A DNA stretch of 39,079 bases from Methylococcaceae bacterium. GTDB lineage: Bacteria > Pseudomonadota > Gammaproteobacteria > Methylococcales > Methylomonadaceae. The notes beneath the pieces were generated by a model. The model searched no databases and had not been told where the DNA came from. It saw only the letters and a program-made list of their open reading frames with translations. The translations under genes and the position numbers were made by a program. Each line of letters begins with the position of its first letter. The stretch's first letter is position 1. The stretch covers positions 1 to 39,079 of the forward strand of contig SPJM01000088.1 in assembly GCA_006844585.1 (NCBI GenBank), in the 5' to 3' direction. Positions 25,742-36,274 of this stretch are shown piece by piece.

Positions 25742-26408
25742 TTATAAATTCCTGTGCAAATTCATCAACCGCATCAAGCAGTTTATATATGTCTGTATAA
25801 GGATTCAATTGATAGGGTCGGCAACGGGAGAAAGCGGCGCTTTGTTCTGTTTGTTGGTTTATATGTTGGGAACGGTCTCGGGCATTTTGTATTTCTTGAT
25901 CAGTCAAATGATGAAAAATGTTTGAGTTTTTGTGATAGCCGTCAATGCCTTTTTTATTGAATTCCCGTTGTAGAATACCCTCGCGCTCTAGCTCGTCATA
26001 GCAGCTGTATGGGCGGGTGGTCTGTAGGAAATGTAAAAGCAACCAAACTTCAAAACACACATTAGAAAGTGCAATACAAATATTGTGCTTTTCAGCTTTG
26101 TTATAAGCTTCTTGATGAAGTTGGTCAGAATATTTTGATTCCGCTTCTCGGTCATATACTAGCCAAAATGAATCATTTAGGTGATCTTTATCCGTTTGTT
26201 TCTTTTTTTTTATCGCCTCGTCAACTAACTGCTTTGGGGTATTCTTTTTTGTATCTTCGATTTTGATAACTTTTAATCGCCGGTTAGTCGGAAAGTATTT
26301 GTTAAGGTACCCTTGTAGATAATTCGGCTCCGTTTTTGCCCCCTCACAATAAATATGCAAGACCGGGCGTAATTTTTTTTGGAGGCGATTGTTTCGCGAT
26401 TTAGGCAT
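25728..26408 (-). CDS. RloB-like protein (TOPRIM-type, candidate defence nuclease)
   Basis: The predicted protein has 226 residues from the ATG at 26408. The reading frame extends 21 codons further upstream, but the chosen start gives the usual RloB N-terminus (MPKSRNNRLQKKLRPVLHIYCEGAKTE). It also overlaps the ATPase gene by 8 bases (ATGCCTAA). Family motifs are Glu22 in YCEGAKTEPNYL, Asp86 and Glu88 in LVYDREAE, and LSNVCFEVWLLLHF. The last resembles the hallmark SNPxFExWLLLH of RloB proteins. RloB folds are related to TOPRIM nucleases, and with an AAA ATPase they form candidate abortive-infection pairs such as AbiL. Activity here is inferred. Confidence 0.82.
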   Translation of the reverse strand: MPKSRNNRLQKKLRPVLHIYCEGAKTEPNYLQGYLNKYFPTNRRLKVIKIEDTKKNTPKQLVDEAIKKKKQTDKDHLNDSFWLVYDREAESKYSDQLHQEAYNKAEKHNICIALSNVCFEVWLLLHFLQTTRPYSCYDELEREGILQREFNKKGIDGYHKNSNIFHHLTDQEIQNARDRSQHINQQTEQSAAFSRCRPYQLNPYTDIYKLLDAVDEFAQEFINDGN

Positions 26409-27696
26409 TGGATTTATCGGATAGCAACAGATTGACAATTCCTGGGTAGTTGATAGCAGGAATACCTCCAAATCGACCCTCTACATACCATTGGCTAAAT
26501 GGAGTTTGTGGTTTTACTTTTTTCTTATCAAAATCATCCAGCGAAAAGAATTGTGTAACCCCTTTATGCTTTTCTGTTAACCAAATCTGATCTCGCCGTA
26601 AAAGTTCGGATGACATCAAATTAATATTATGCGTAGAAAAAATAAGTTGAGCGTTGCCAGTGTTGGCGTCAGGATCATTGAATAGCTTAATTATTAATTC
26701 AGCCATAAAAGGGTGCATACTATTATCTAATTCGTCCATCATTAATACGCCACCATTTGATAAAAGATCAATCAAGATGGGTGCAAGGTCAAAAAATTTG
26801 CGTGTGCCTGAGGATTCTCTTTCTTCTTCAAAGTATTCATTTTTCCCCGAATCCGTTAAGTGTGCGAAAACGGGTTTGTTTCTCATATCTTTTAAAAGGC
26901 GTACTTTAATTTCTTCCGGGATTTCTGACGGGAGATTTATATCATCTGGTTCTGTCGTTTCTTGAATGCGTAGACCGGAAATACCCGTGTCAATTAAAGA
27001 TAAAAGAGCAGAGACCTTTTTAACTAAACCTGAATCCTCAAACCAGTTTAATTTAACTTTACGTTCATTAACATCTAGGTGGTGCAAGTGATTGCGGAAA
27101 TAGTTATAAACGTTGCGAATTAATTGAGGTGTGTTTGCACTATTGCCGGCTGTAGAGAGGTAGGCATTATTAGCAAAGAATGGCAGTCGTTTTTTTCCGC
27201 CTTTATAAAGGCTGCCAAACCGGGTTGTTTGCCAGTTGTCATTATGTTTTCTATCAAAAACTGTGGCTTGTTGTCCACTAGGAAAAAAAACTAAATTTTC
27301 TTCGATGATTCGGTTGGCTTTGTATGTCACATAATAGCGATAACGTACAAAATCATTTTTCTCATTGGGAGCAAAAAATTCGATTTCAAAACGTGTGGGT
27401 GAGGTTTTATGATGTTCAGATAACAAAAAGGGCTCATAACAGGGAATTTCATCCCCCTCTTTTAAATCACCTGATCTTGTGATGATGAATTGTAAGGCAT
27501 AAAAAGCAAGCAGTAGATTGGATTTTCCAGAAGCATTGGCGCCATATAAACCGGCCGATTTTAATACTCCGATTTTATTACTGGCCGGGTATACAATATT
27601 TTTTTGCAAATGGGTTCCCGGAGTTTCCGCATATAGACTGAACGATTGTTCTTCCTTAATTGAGCGAAAATTAGTGACAGTGAAGTCTATGATCAT
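26401..27696 (-). CDS. RloA-like AAA family ATPase (candidate defence partner)
   Basis: This 431-residue ATPase is of the OLD/RloA type, an SMC-like ABC fold. Walker A GANASGKS is at 52-59. The signature-like SSGTRKFFDLAP is at about 293-304, Walker B VLMMDELDNS at about 318-326 with catalytic Glu322, and the H-loop FSTHN has His356. The start MIIDFTVTNFRSIKEEQSFSLYA is characteristic. Such ATPases pair with a TOPRIM or RloB effector and sense phage or damaged DNA in AbiL- and PARIS-like systems. It is first in the minus-strand overlap chain rloA-rloB-fccA-fccB. The 205-base space before it contains the icd hairpin and probably its promoter. Confidence 0.85.
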   Translation of the reverse strand: MIIDFTVTNFRSIKEEQSFSLYAETPGTHLQKNIVYPASNKIGVLKSAGLYGANASGKSNLLLAFYALQFIITRSGDLKEGDEIPCYEPFLLSEHHKTSPTRFEIEFFAPNEKNDFVRYRYYVTYKANRIIEENLVFFPSGQQATVFDRKHNDNWQTTRFGSLYKGGKKRLPFFANNAYLSTAGNSANTPQLIRNVYNYFRNHLHHLDVNERKVKLNWFEDSGLVKKVSALLSLIDTGISGLRIQETTEPDDINLPSEIPEEIKVRLLKDMRNKPVFAHLTDSGKNEYFEEERESSGTRKFFDLAPILIDLLSNGGVLMMDELDNSMHPFMAELIIKLFNDPDANTGNAQLIFSTHNINLMSSELLRRDQIWLTEKHKGVTQFFSLDDFDKKKVKPQTPFSQWYVEGRFGGIPAINYPGIVNLLLSDKSNA

Positions 27697-27836
27697 TGTG
27701 TATGATAATTTAGAATATTTTGACGAAAATCAGGTAAAAAATATCATTTAAATTGATTTGCGTCAAAAATGCTTCTCGTACAGCTTCGGGCTCTGGCTGG
27801 GTAATTAGAGTTTTTTTATCATTGGAATCCTGAGGA

Positions 27837-27869
27837 AGGTCTTGCAAGGTTGTTGTGATTGCAAGACCT
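27837..27869 (-). terminator. Hairpin downstream of icd
   Basis: AGGTCTTGCAA (27837-27847) and TTGCAAGACCT (27859-27869) form a perfect 11-bp stem with an 11-base loop, 32 bases past the icd stop. No T-run follows directly on the minus strand. It probably protects or ends the icd transcript and separates it from the RloA gene. Confidence 0.5.
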
Positions 27870-27901
27870 GAACTAAAAATTTTGGAAAATATGTTGATGA
27901 A

Positions 27902-30142
<2,241 letters not shown>

Positions 30143-30300
30143 TTATAAACTCAGTCGAAATAATGGCTTCTATTGTATCTATTCAGATTGCTAAAGGTGA
30201 AAAATTTTAATTGTTTTTGGCTTCGGTTATGTTGTTTTGCAAATCCAGACTAGACTTCTTAGTAACTTTCTTAAAAAAACAACGCATTTTGACAGTGTTT

Positions 30301-32319
30301 ATGAATGGTTTAATTTTTCACGACAATATTGTAAAAGCCGCTTTGATAGGCTGTTTTGTTATATACAGTCATCCGCTTAAAAGTTTTGAGTTGCCCGATG
30401 ATATCGATCAGTTGAATCAGCAGCAAAGCGAGTTGCTCAAGCTGGATATCAATGATCTGTTAAACGTTCAGGTGACATCGGTCAGTAAAAAAAAGCAAAA
30501 AGTTTCCCGCTCGGCCGCCGCCGTGTTTGTGATTACCCAGCGAGATATTAAACAGTCCGGGGTAACCAGTATTGCAGATGCTTTACGGATGGCGCCCGGC
30601 ATTAATGTTGCTCGAATTGATGATAATGAATGGGCGATTTCATCGCGCGGCGCTAACGGTCGTTTCGCCAATAAATTATTGGTTCTGATAGACGGCAGGT
30701 CTGTGTATACGCCTTTCTTTTCAGGCGTTAACTGGGATGTTCAAGATACCATTTTGGAAGATATAGCTCGGATTGAAGTGATTCGCGGACCGGGCGCTTC
30801 GCTTTGGGGATCGAATGCGGTTAACGGGGTGATTAACATTATTACCAAATCCGCAACGGAAACTCAGGGAACTTATTTAAGCGCAGGCGGCGGTACGATG
30901 GAAAAAGTGTTTGGTTCGGCGCGGCATGGCGGAAAAATCAACGAAAACGCCCACTATCGTCTTTACGCTAAATATTTTGAGCGGGAAATGGATAATAACT
31001 GGCGTATGGGGAGAGGCGGGGGACGTTTAGATTGGCAATTATCAAAAACCGATGAATTGACAATTCAAGGAGATATTTATGAAGGCGAGACCGGCGATAC
31101 CATCAATCTGCCATCGGTTCAGTCGCCGTATAATCAATTTATCAATACTCATACCCAGCAGAGCGGCGGGAATATCTTATTGCGCTGGAAAAAACAAATA
31201 GAGCCGGGACAATTCACCGCACTGCAAATTTATTTCGACTACACCGAAAAAGATGCTTTCGAATTACGCCAGGAACACAGTACTTTCGATGTCGATTTTC
31301 AACATCATTTTTCGCTGAACTCGGAGCATAATTTAACTTGGGGAGCGGGTTATCGTTTTATCAGCGACGATATGAGAGCGACTTTTATGATTACGCCCGA
31401 AGAATTGCAAAAAGATGTACACCATTTCAATTTTTTTATACAAGAAGAATGGCGGATTATTGAAAACGAATTAAGTTTTACTATCGGTTCAAAGTTTGAG
31501 CATAATTATTTCAGTGGTTTTGAAATTCAACCCAGCGCCCGTATCGTCTGGCAGCCGCATCAAGAGCATTCGGTTTGGGCGAGTGTGTCTCGGGCGGTAA
31601 GAACCTCTTCCCGCGCCGAGCAAGGCGGAGTCATTAATCAACAAACTATCCCGCCTTCACCTGCTTCAATGAATTTACCTGTTTTGGTTTCATTAACCGG
31701 TAGCATCGGGTCGGCTTCTGAAGAACTGTTGGCCTATGAAATAGGTTATCGCGCTGAATACTGGGATCAGTTATTTGTCGATTTATCGGCTTTTTATTTC
31801 GATTACGATAATTTGCGTAACTTTCATCCCGGCGCGCCGGAATTTGCCGGAACTCATCTTTCCCAGCCGATATATCTACAAACCGACATGAATGGCGAAA
31901 GCTATGGCGCTGAGCTCGCTTTATCCTGGCAAGCGATGGATAATCTACGGTTGAATGCGACTTATAGTTTTGTTCAAATACAATACCATACCGAAAATGG
32001 TAGAAGCAACGTCTCGGAAGATGAAGAAAATCAAACCCCTCACCATCAATTCAATATCCGCTCTTCATTAAAAATTAATTCCTCATGGGATTGGGATATG
32101 TGGCTGCGTTATGCCGACACAGTCGAGGATTTCGACATTCCCAGTTATTTGACAATGGATGCGCGCTTAGCCTGGAAGCCGGTGAAAAATATTGAATTGT
32201 CAGTTATCGGACAGAATCTATTGGATGGAAAACACCCGGAATTTAGTAAGAACTTTCTTTTATCCCGGCGGACGCAAATAGAAAGAGGCGTTTATGGAAA
32301 AGTTGAATGGCGATTCTAA
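30301..32319 (+). CDS. TonB-dependent outer membrane receptor (locus 2)
   Basis: This protein is about 672 residues from ATG 30301; the frame is open back to a TTG at 30211 and an ATG at 30229. I chose 30301 because a signal-like segment (ALIGCFVIYSHPLKSF) follows it, but no start has a strong ribosome site. The plug has LDINDLLNVQVTSVSKKKQK, FVITQRDIKQSGV and IEVIRGPGASLWGSNAVNGVINIITK. The barrel ends in VEWRF with the terminal Phe. It closely resembles the receptor at 21.9-24.0 kb through plug and barrel (for example NKLLVLIDGRSVYTPFFSGV), so the two are paralogues. The substrate is unknown. The yfiR-like gene overlaps its 3' end by 13 bases. Confidence 0.9.
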   Translation: MNGLIFHDNIVKAALIGCFVIYSHPLKSFELPDDIDQLNQQQSELLKLDINDLLNVQVTSVSKKKQKVSRSAAAVFVITQRDIKQSGVTSIADALRMAPGINVARIDDNEWAISSRGANGRFANKLLVLIDGRSVYTPFFSGVNWDVQDTILEDIARIEVIRGPGASLWGSNAVNGVINIITKSATETQGTYLSAGGGTMEKVFGSARHGGKINENAHYRLYAKYFEREMDNNWRMGRGGGRLDWQLSKTDELTIQGDIYEGETGDTINLPSVQSPYNQFINTHTQQSGGNILLRWKKQIEPGQFTALQIYFDYTEKDAFELRQEHSTFDVDFQHHFSLNSEHNLTWGAGYRFISDDMRATFMITPEELQKDVHHFNFFIQEEWRIIENELSFTIGSKFEHNYFSGFEIQPSARIVWQPHQEHSVWASVSRAVRTSSRAEQGGVINQQTIPPSPASMNLPVLVSLTGSIGSASEELLAYEIGYRAEYWDQLFVDLSAFYFDYDNLRNFHPGAPEFAGTHLSQPIYLQTDMNGESYGAELALSWQAMDNLRLNATYSFVQIQYHTENGRSNVSEDEENQTPHHQFNIRSSLKINSSWDWDMWLRYADTVEDFDIPSYLTMDARLAWKPVKNIELSVIGQNLLDGKHPEFSKNFLLSRRTQIERGVYGKVEWRF

Positions 32320-32846
32320 AAATTAGACAAGGAATAAAGGCTTTATCCAATATTGGTTTAATTGCTTTGTTGCTGTTGCCTATGCAAGCCAATGGCGTAT
32401 TAATAGAGCAGGTTAAAACGGTTTTTATTGTGAATATCGCTAAATACACCAGTTGGCCGGATTCGGATTTTTCTGATAAGGATAGCCTGTTTCGGATATG
32501 TGTTATCGCTGAACCGGCAATGTTTAAATTGATCAAAATTACGACCCAAGGCCAAACTGTTAACGGGCGTTTGATCGAAGCGATTGATCTATCACAAGCT
32601 GAGCCGCCGGTACGTTGCCATATTAAGTTCATTAGTCATGCGAAATATCAACCGTCTTTGCTTAAGCAAACAACATCAATATTATTAATCAGCGATTTCG
32701 AAAACTTTGCTCGCCAACCTGGAGCCATGATTGAATTGAAAGAGCAAGATAAACGTTTAAAAATTGTTGCCAATTATGATAATGTGCTAAAGGCGGGATT
32801 GAGCATCCGCGCTGCTTTATTAAGTTTGGTTGAAATTGTGAAATAA
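32307..32846 (+). CDS. YfiR family periplasmic protein (locus 2)
   Basis: This 179-residue DUF4154/YfiR protein is a paralogue of the one at 21.4-21.9 kb. A signal peptide precedes about residue 30 (IGLIALLLLPMQANG). Family features are QVKTVFIVNIAKYTSWPDS, Cys in FRICVIAEP and in VRCHIKFISH, LLISDFENFARQPGAMIELKEQ and the ending LKIVANYDNVLKAGLSIRAALLSLVEIVK. It begins inside the TonB-receptor 3' end, so the two are translationally coupled. Unlike locus 1, no CHASE8 kinase or cyclase follows; a lipoprotein hydrolase does. Its target may be the locus 1 kinase or a distant CHASE8 protein. Confidence 0.88.
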   Translation: MAILKIRQGIKALSNIGLIALLLLPMQANGVLIEQVKTVFIVNIAKYTSWPDSDFSDKDSLFRICVIAEPAMFKLIKITTQGQTVNGRLIEAIDLSQAEPPVRCHIKFISHAKYQPSLLKQTTSILLISDFENFARQPGAMIELKEQDKRLKIVANYDNVLKAGLSIRAALLSLVEIVK

Positions 32847-32930
32847 ACGCTGTCACAATTTTAATGAGTGGAGCCGCTATGGCAAAAACTCAGCATCGGC
32901 AGGCTTATCCGGACGATCCGTTTCTATTTA

Positions 32931-34109
32931 ATGAAAATCTCAGCCTTATATTTTTTTTGCTTCTTGTGGTTTTTAACCGGTTGTTCAACGGTTCAAGTAC
33001 TTGATCGGCCATATCCTGCTTGGGGGCGACAAGTCAATTTACCTTCCGCCGATGGATCGCAAGTCAGTCATATTCAGATCCTTATACCCGAGCAGGATTA
33101 TCCAGCCTGTATTCTGATGGTTCACGGCATGAACGAACACATCGGACGCTACGCAGAAAGTGCGCGCCTACTCGCTGAAAAATACCTGGTCGCCGGTTTA
33201 GATTTGCCCGGACATGGCCTGAGTAATCAGGTGATTGCAAAAGCGCATGATGCATGGCAAAAAGAGGGCGGATCGCAGGATATTAGCTCGGCTTTTTTAC
33301 AGCAAGCGGCATTTTCCGATTTGGACGCCATGCGCAAAGATTTAGAGCAGGCCGTTCGCTACTTAAGCACGCAGTGTGATAAGCATTCGGAAAATAATAA
33401 ATCATTGCCGATTTTTTTATTGTCTCACAGCTTAGGCTCATTGGTTTCGGCTTCCGCTTTGCAAAATTGGGAAGATAACGTTTTACAAAAGCGCATTCAA
33501 GGCGTTATTTTCACCGGCCCGGCTTTTTCCGTCACGGAAGTGCCCGGTTGGCGCGGATGGCTACAAAATCCGTTTATACAGTTAACTTACCATAACCATC
33601 AACATTTTCTGCATCCGCATGATGAAGCTTTGCCATTGTTAGTGTTTAATCAGTTAACCGCAAGCTTATTAACGCCCCTGCAAGACGGACTGATAGAATT
33701 TCTCTCGCTGCCGGGATTTCGGAAACTTTTTTCGCCCGCAACGCCGGATTGGGTTATGAATTATCTAAGTAATTGGGATGAGGAACGGCGCAGACATAAC
33801 AATGATCCATTCATAATTCGCCGCTCAGTGTTGCGTTATGTCTTGACCGTGGAAAAAGAAATCATCCGTTTTCGCCGCGACATGGCGCGCTTTTCTACGC
33901 CTTATCTGATCATCTTTTCTGAATTCGACCCGATTACCCCAGCCTGGGGTAGTCAGGATTTCATTGAAGCAACGTTGAACAACCATCCCGATAATGAAGT
34001 TATGATGTTAGCGGGCGAAAATCATCATGAGCAACTGTTTTCCACGCCGAAGCTGCGGCAGCGCGTTTTCGATAAAATTGAGCAATGGTTGGCGCGGCGG
34101 ATTAATTGA
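32931..34109 (+). CDS. Alpha/beta-hydrolase lipoprotein (lysophospholipase-like)
   Basis: Starting at the ATG at 32931 gives 392 residues with a lipoprotein signal and a lipobox LTGC (Cys18); an in-frame GTG at 32868 would add 21 residues in front of it. The hydrolase core resembles monoacylglycerol lipase/lysophospholipase: HGMNEHIGRY, DLPGHGLS and nucleophile Ser167 in LSHSLGS. Candidate partners are Asp333 in FSEFDPITP and His365 or His366 in GENHHEQ. The nucleophile elbow is SxSxG rather than GxSxG. It probably sits on a membrane facing the periplasm. It is in the same direction as the TonB receptor / YfiR pair and 84 bases downstream, so may be part of that operon. Confidence 0.82.
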   Translation: MKISALYFFCFLWFLTGCSTVQVLDRPYPAWGRQVNLPSADGSQVSHIQILIPEQDYPACILMVHGMNEHIGRYAESARLLAEKYLVAGLDLPGHGLSNQVIAKAHDAWQKEGGSQDISSAFLQQAAFSDLDAMRKDLEQAVRYLSTQCDKHSENNKSLPIFLLSHSLGSLVSASALQNWEDNVLQKRIQGVIFTGPAFSVTEVPGWRGWLQNPFIQLTYHNHQHFLHPHDEALPLLVFNQLTASLLTPLQDGLIEFLSLPGFRKLFSPATPDWVMNYLSNWDEERRRHNNDPFIIRRSVLRYVLTVEKEIIRFRRDMARFSTPYLIIFSEFDPITPAWGSQDFIEATLNNHPDNEVMMLAGENHHEQLFSTPKLRQRVFDKIEQWLARRIN

Positions 34110-34119
34110 TTGTAAAGGA

Positions 34120-34160
34120 GTTGTTTATGTGACTTGGTCACTGTGATCTATTTTGACTTT
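34120..34160 (+). promoter_or_regulatory. Strong ribosome site before an ATG-TGA start-stop
   Basis: AAAGGAG is followed 7 bases later by ATGTGA, a start codon directly before a stop. The same stretch holds GTGAC-TTG-GTCAC, an odd-centred palindrome. It could be a minimal start-stop element or an operator between the hydrolase and the small membrane protein. Chance is also possible. Confidence 0.25.
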
Positions 34161-34227
34161 CTCTAATATAGCTTGTGCGCGAAGAATAACTTCAGCGCTC
34201 AGTTCCAACATCTGAGAGGTTATAATA

Positions 34228-34410
34228 ATGATAGATTTTATGTTAAGTATTTTGTCGACGGTTCTGCACATGGAAATGCGGGATCATCATGATATTCCGT
34301 TTGCATTGCCGTTGGTAATGGCCTGTATGGTTGCCGGCTTAGTGGGTTTCACGATTGTTCGGTTCATTGGCAATGAACAGCAGGAAGACAGAAGGGATAC
34401 CTTGGAATAA
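34228..34410 (+). CDS. Small single-pass membrane protein
   Basis: This 60-residue protein has one clear membrane segment (FALPLVMACMVAGLVGFTIVRFIG, about residues 25-48) and a charged C-terminal tail. A GAGAGG ribosome site 9-10 bases upstream of the ATG supports translation. The His-rich stretch HMEMRDHHDIP before the membrane segment could bind metal. I do not recognise the family. It converges on the Crp/Fnr regulator gene. Confidence 0.6.
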   Translation: MIDFMLSILSTVLHMEMRDHHDIPFALPLVMACMVAGLVGFTIVRFIGNEQQEDRRDTLE

Positions 34411-34446
34411 TGGAGGTGAGCTGATGGTCTTATTTCTACAGCGCCA

Positions 34447-35112
34447 TTAAGCTGTTATCCCGGCAATCCGCTTCAATTGTTTATTGTCAAGGAGAGTAAT
34501 GGTTCCTCGGCTTAAATTAACCCACCCCTTATCTTCAAACTGTTTTAAATGGCGCGAGACCACTTCTCGCGCCGTCCCTAATTTAGCGGCTAAGGCTTGA
34601 TGAGTGATTTTAACGACTTCATGATTGAAGCTTAATAGGGTTTTAGCCAGTCTGGAATCAATGTCGGAAAACATCACCTCATCCATCCGTCCGATCACAT
34701 TAGATAATCTCAAGGCGAAATGTTTGAAAACGAATTCGCGGAAAAAGGCGGATTTTTCAAGACAACGATAAAATGCCTGGGCGGGTATTGAGAAAGCGGT
34801 TACTTCGGTTTCGGTAATGGCTTCAGCAGGGTAAGAATCGCCGCTCATTAAGCAAGAAGTGGTTAATACGCATGAATCGCCGGGTAATACTTGGTACAAA
34901 AAAATTTCCCTGCCGTTTTCTGATAAAAGTTGCGCTTTCACCGAACCTTCCAGTAGTAAAATAAAGCTGCTACACACATTTCCAGGTGAAAAAACCATTT
35001 GCCCGGGTGGAATACTAATCAGACTGGCGCTCTCTATCAAACTCCGTATCGCGGGTTCTTGGCAATGAATAAACTCGGGAAAAAATTGTTCCCAGAATTG
35101 TTGATGTTTCAA
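34447..35112 (-). CDS. Crp/Fnr family transcriptional regulator
   Basis: This 221-residue regulator has a cyclic-nucleotide-binding-like beta barrel (about 20-140) with PPGQMVFSPGN and LLLEGSVKAQLLSENGREIFLYQVLPGDSC. A dimerisation helix follows (about 120-150), then a Crp-type winged helix with recognition segment LGTAREVVSRHLKQFEDKGWV (about 178-200). It lacks the N-terminal Cys cluster of oxygen-sensing Fnr and the usual cAMP-contact RAAT-like signature, so the ligand is unclear. The start used is a TTG preceded by AGGGAA. The small membrane protein is convergent and the broken hydrolase divergent. The target genes are unknown. Confidence 0.9.
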   Translation of the reverse strand: MKHQQFWEQFFPEFIHCQEPAIRSLIESASLISIPPGQMVFSPGNVCSSFILLLEGSVKAQLLSENGREIFLYQVLPGDSCVLTTSCLMSGDSYPAEAITETEVTAFSIPAQAFYRCLEKSAFFREFVFKHFALRLSNVIGRMDEVMFSDIDSRLAKTLLSFNHEVVKITHQALAAKLGTAREVVSRHLKQFEDKGWVNLSRGTITLLDNKQLKRIAGITA

Positions 35113-35279
35113 AATGGAAATTCCCTATGAATAATTCCTAATGATTTTCACATAAAAAATTTTGCTGAGCAGGTAATATTTCGTTATAAATCTATAGCTT
35201 TATGCAGCGCAATTTTTCCTTTGATGGTTACAGCTTTGCTTAGTTTATAATGTAAGTATGGAAGAGAAGTATTTATCTG

Positions 35280-36274
35280 ATGAAAAAAACGGCGCTCATA
35301 TTGATAGCTTTTGTTTACTTAGGCGGCTTATTGTTATGGTTGTTGGGCAGTCTGTTATTGTCTCCTCATCACAGTAAAGTTTTATTAAAAAGCGATCATT
35401 TTCAAGCTGAAATTTTTGCGATGGATCAAATTCAAGGATGGTATTTTCCAGTTGCCGGTTCTGCGCGTTGCGTGCTTTTGCTACATAGCTTAACCCAGCT
35501 TTCGATTTTAAATTCATAACCAATTGATTTAAATGTAAAAATAAATATTATGGCACTGCATGGCAAGTTTTGGTATGAGTTTTAATCCTTACTTTTCAAT
35601 TTTTTATGCAGAATATCAAATATTGATCACTATTTTCGAAGGCTGGGTTAAAAGCGAACCGTAAAGAAATGCTGAGTAGGGCGAGTTTCTTGAATAATGC
35701 GGGGTATTCGGCTATGTTGATTGACCTTCATGGTTATGGTGAAGCAGGAGGCGAATATACAACCTTTGGTTACCGGGAATCTGATAATGCCCGGGCGGCG
35801 GTTGCTTATTTATACCAGCAAAAGAAATGTTTCCGCGTGATTGCAATAGGTCGTTCTTTAGGCGGCGCGGCCAGTTTGCTAGGCCAACAAGCGCTTGCTG
35901 TAGACGGTTATACATTGGAATCTGTTTATCCAAATGTAGAACAAGCGGTTGAGAATCGTTTAACAATGCGAGTAGGCGGGATCGGTGCTTGGTTGGCGCC
36001 ATTACTGTATCAACAAATCCCATTGAGAACCGGCATCCGCTTAGCTGCATTACAACCGATTGAGGCGATTAAAAAAATCAAAGCGCCAGTGCTGATTTTG
36101 CATGGAAGCCTGGACAAACATACTACATTAGCAGAGGCAAAAGCATTGTTTGAACAGGCGCCTGAACCCAAAACTTTTTATTCATTCCAAGGGGCTGCGC
36201 ATGTTGATCTTTATCACTATGACCGGCGGCAATATGAAAAAATTGTTTTGAAATTTTTAAAAAACATCGATTAA
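35280..36274 (+). pseudogene. Alpha/beta-hydrolase gene broken by a 158-bp insertion
   Basis: Two separate frames (35280-35519 and 35669-36274) are halves of one alpha/beta-hydrolase. The 5' half encodes a membrane anchor and ends at CVLLLHS (residue 70). The 3' half holds ANRKEMLSRASFLNNAGY, the nucleophile elbow GRSLGG, an Asp in LHGSLDKHT and a His in GAAHVD. Removing 35490-35647 joins them in frame as HS-LKANRKE, giving a predicted 278-residue protein with an intact active site. The inserted piece brings in an early stop at 35517-35519. The lack of other damage suggests a recent disruption. The 3' part could still be translated from 35669 but would lack the oxyanion-hole segment. Confidence 0.88.
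35490..35651. mobile_element. MITE-like insertion with TTAA target duplication
   Basis: TTAA (35490-35493) and TTAA (35648-35651) are direct copies flanking a 154-base AT-rich insert. The insert ends are CCCAGCTTTCGA (35494-35505) and TCGAAGGCTGGG (35636-35647), inverted repeats with one mismatch in 12. The insert codes for no transposase and interrupts a hydrolase gene that is intact after precise removal. Because TTAA is itself a palindrome, TTA or TA duplications are equally consistent with the sequence. The parent transposase is not in the window. Confidence 0.85.

Noticed and set aside
27770-27810. GGCTGGGTA near icd as a second copy of the MITE end
   Set aside because: Only about nine bases match, with no partner repeat or duplication nearby.
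34128-34150. CRP site (TGTGA...TCAC) near the ATG-TGA pair
   Set aside because: The half-sites are separated by five bases rather than the six of a CRP site, so it was kept only as an unassigned palindrome.
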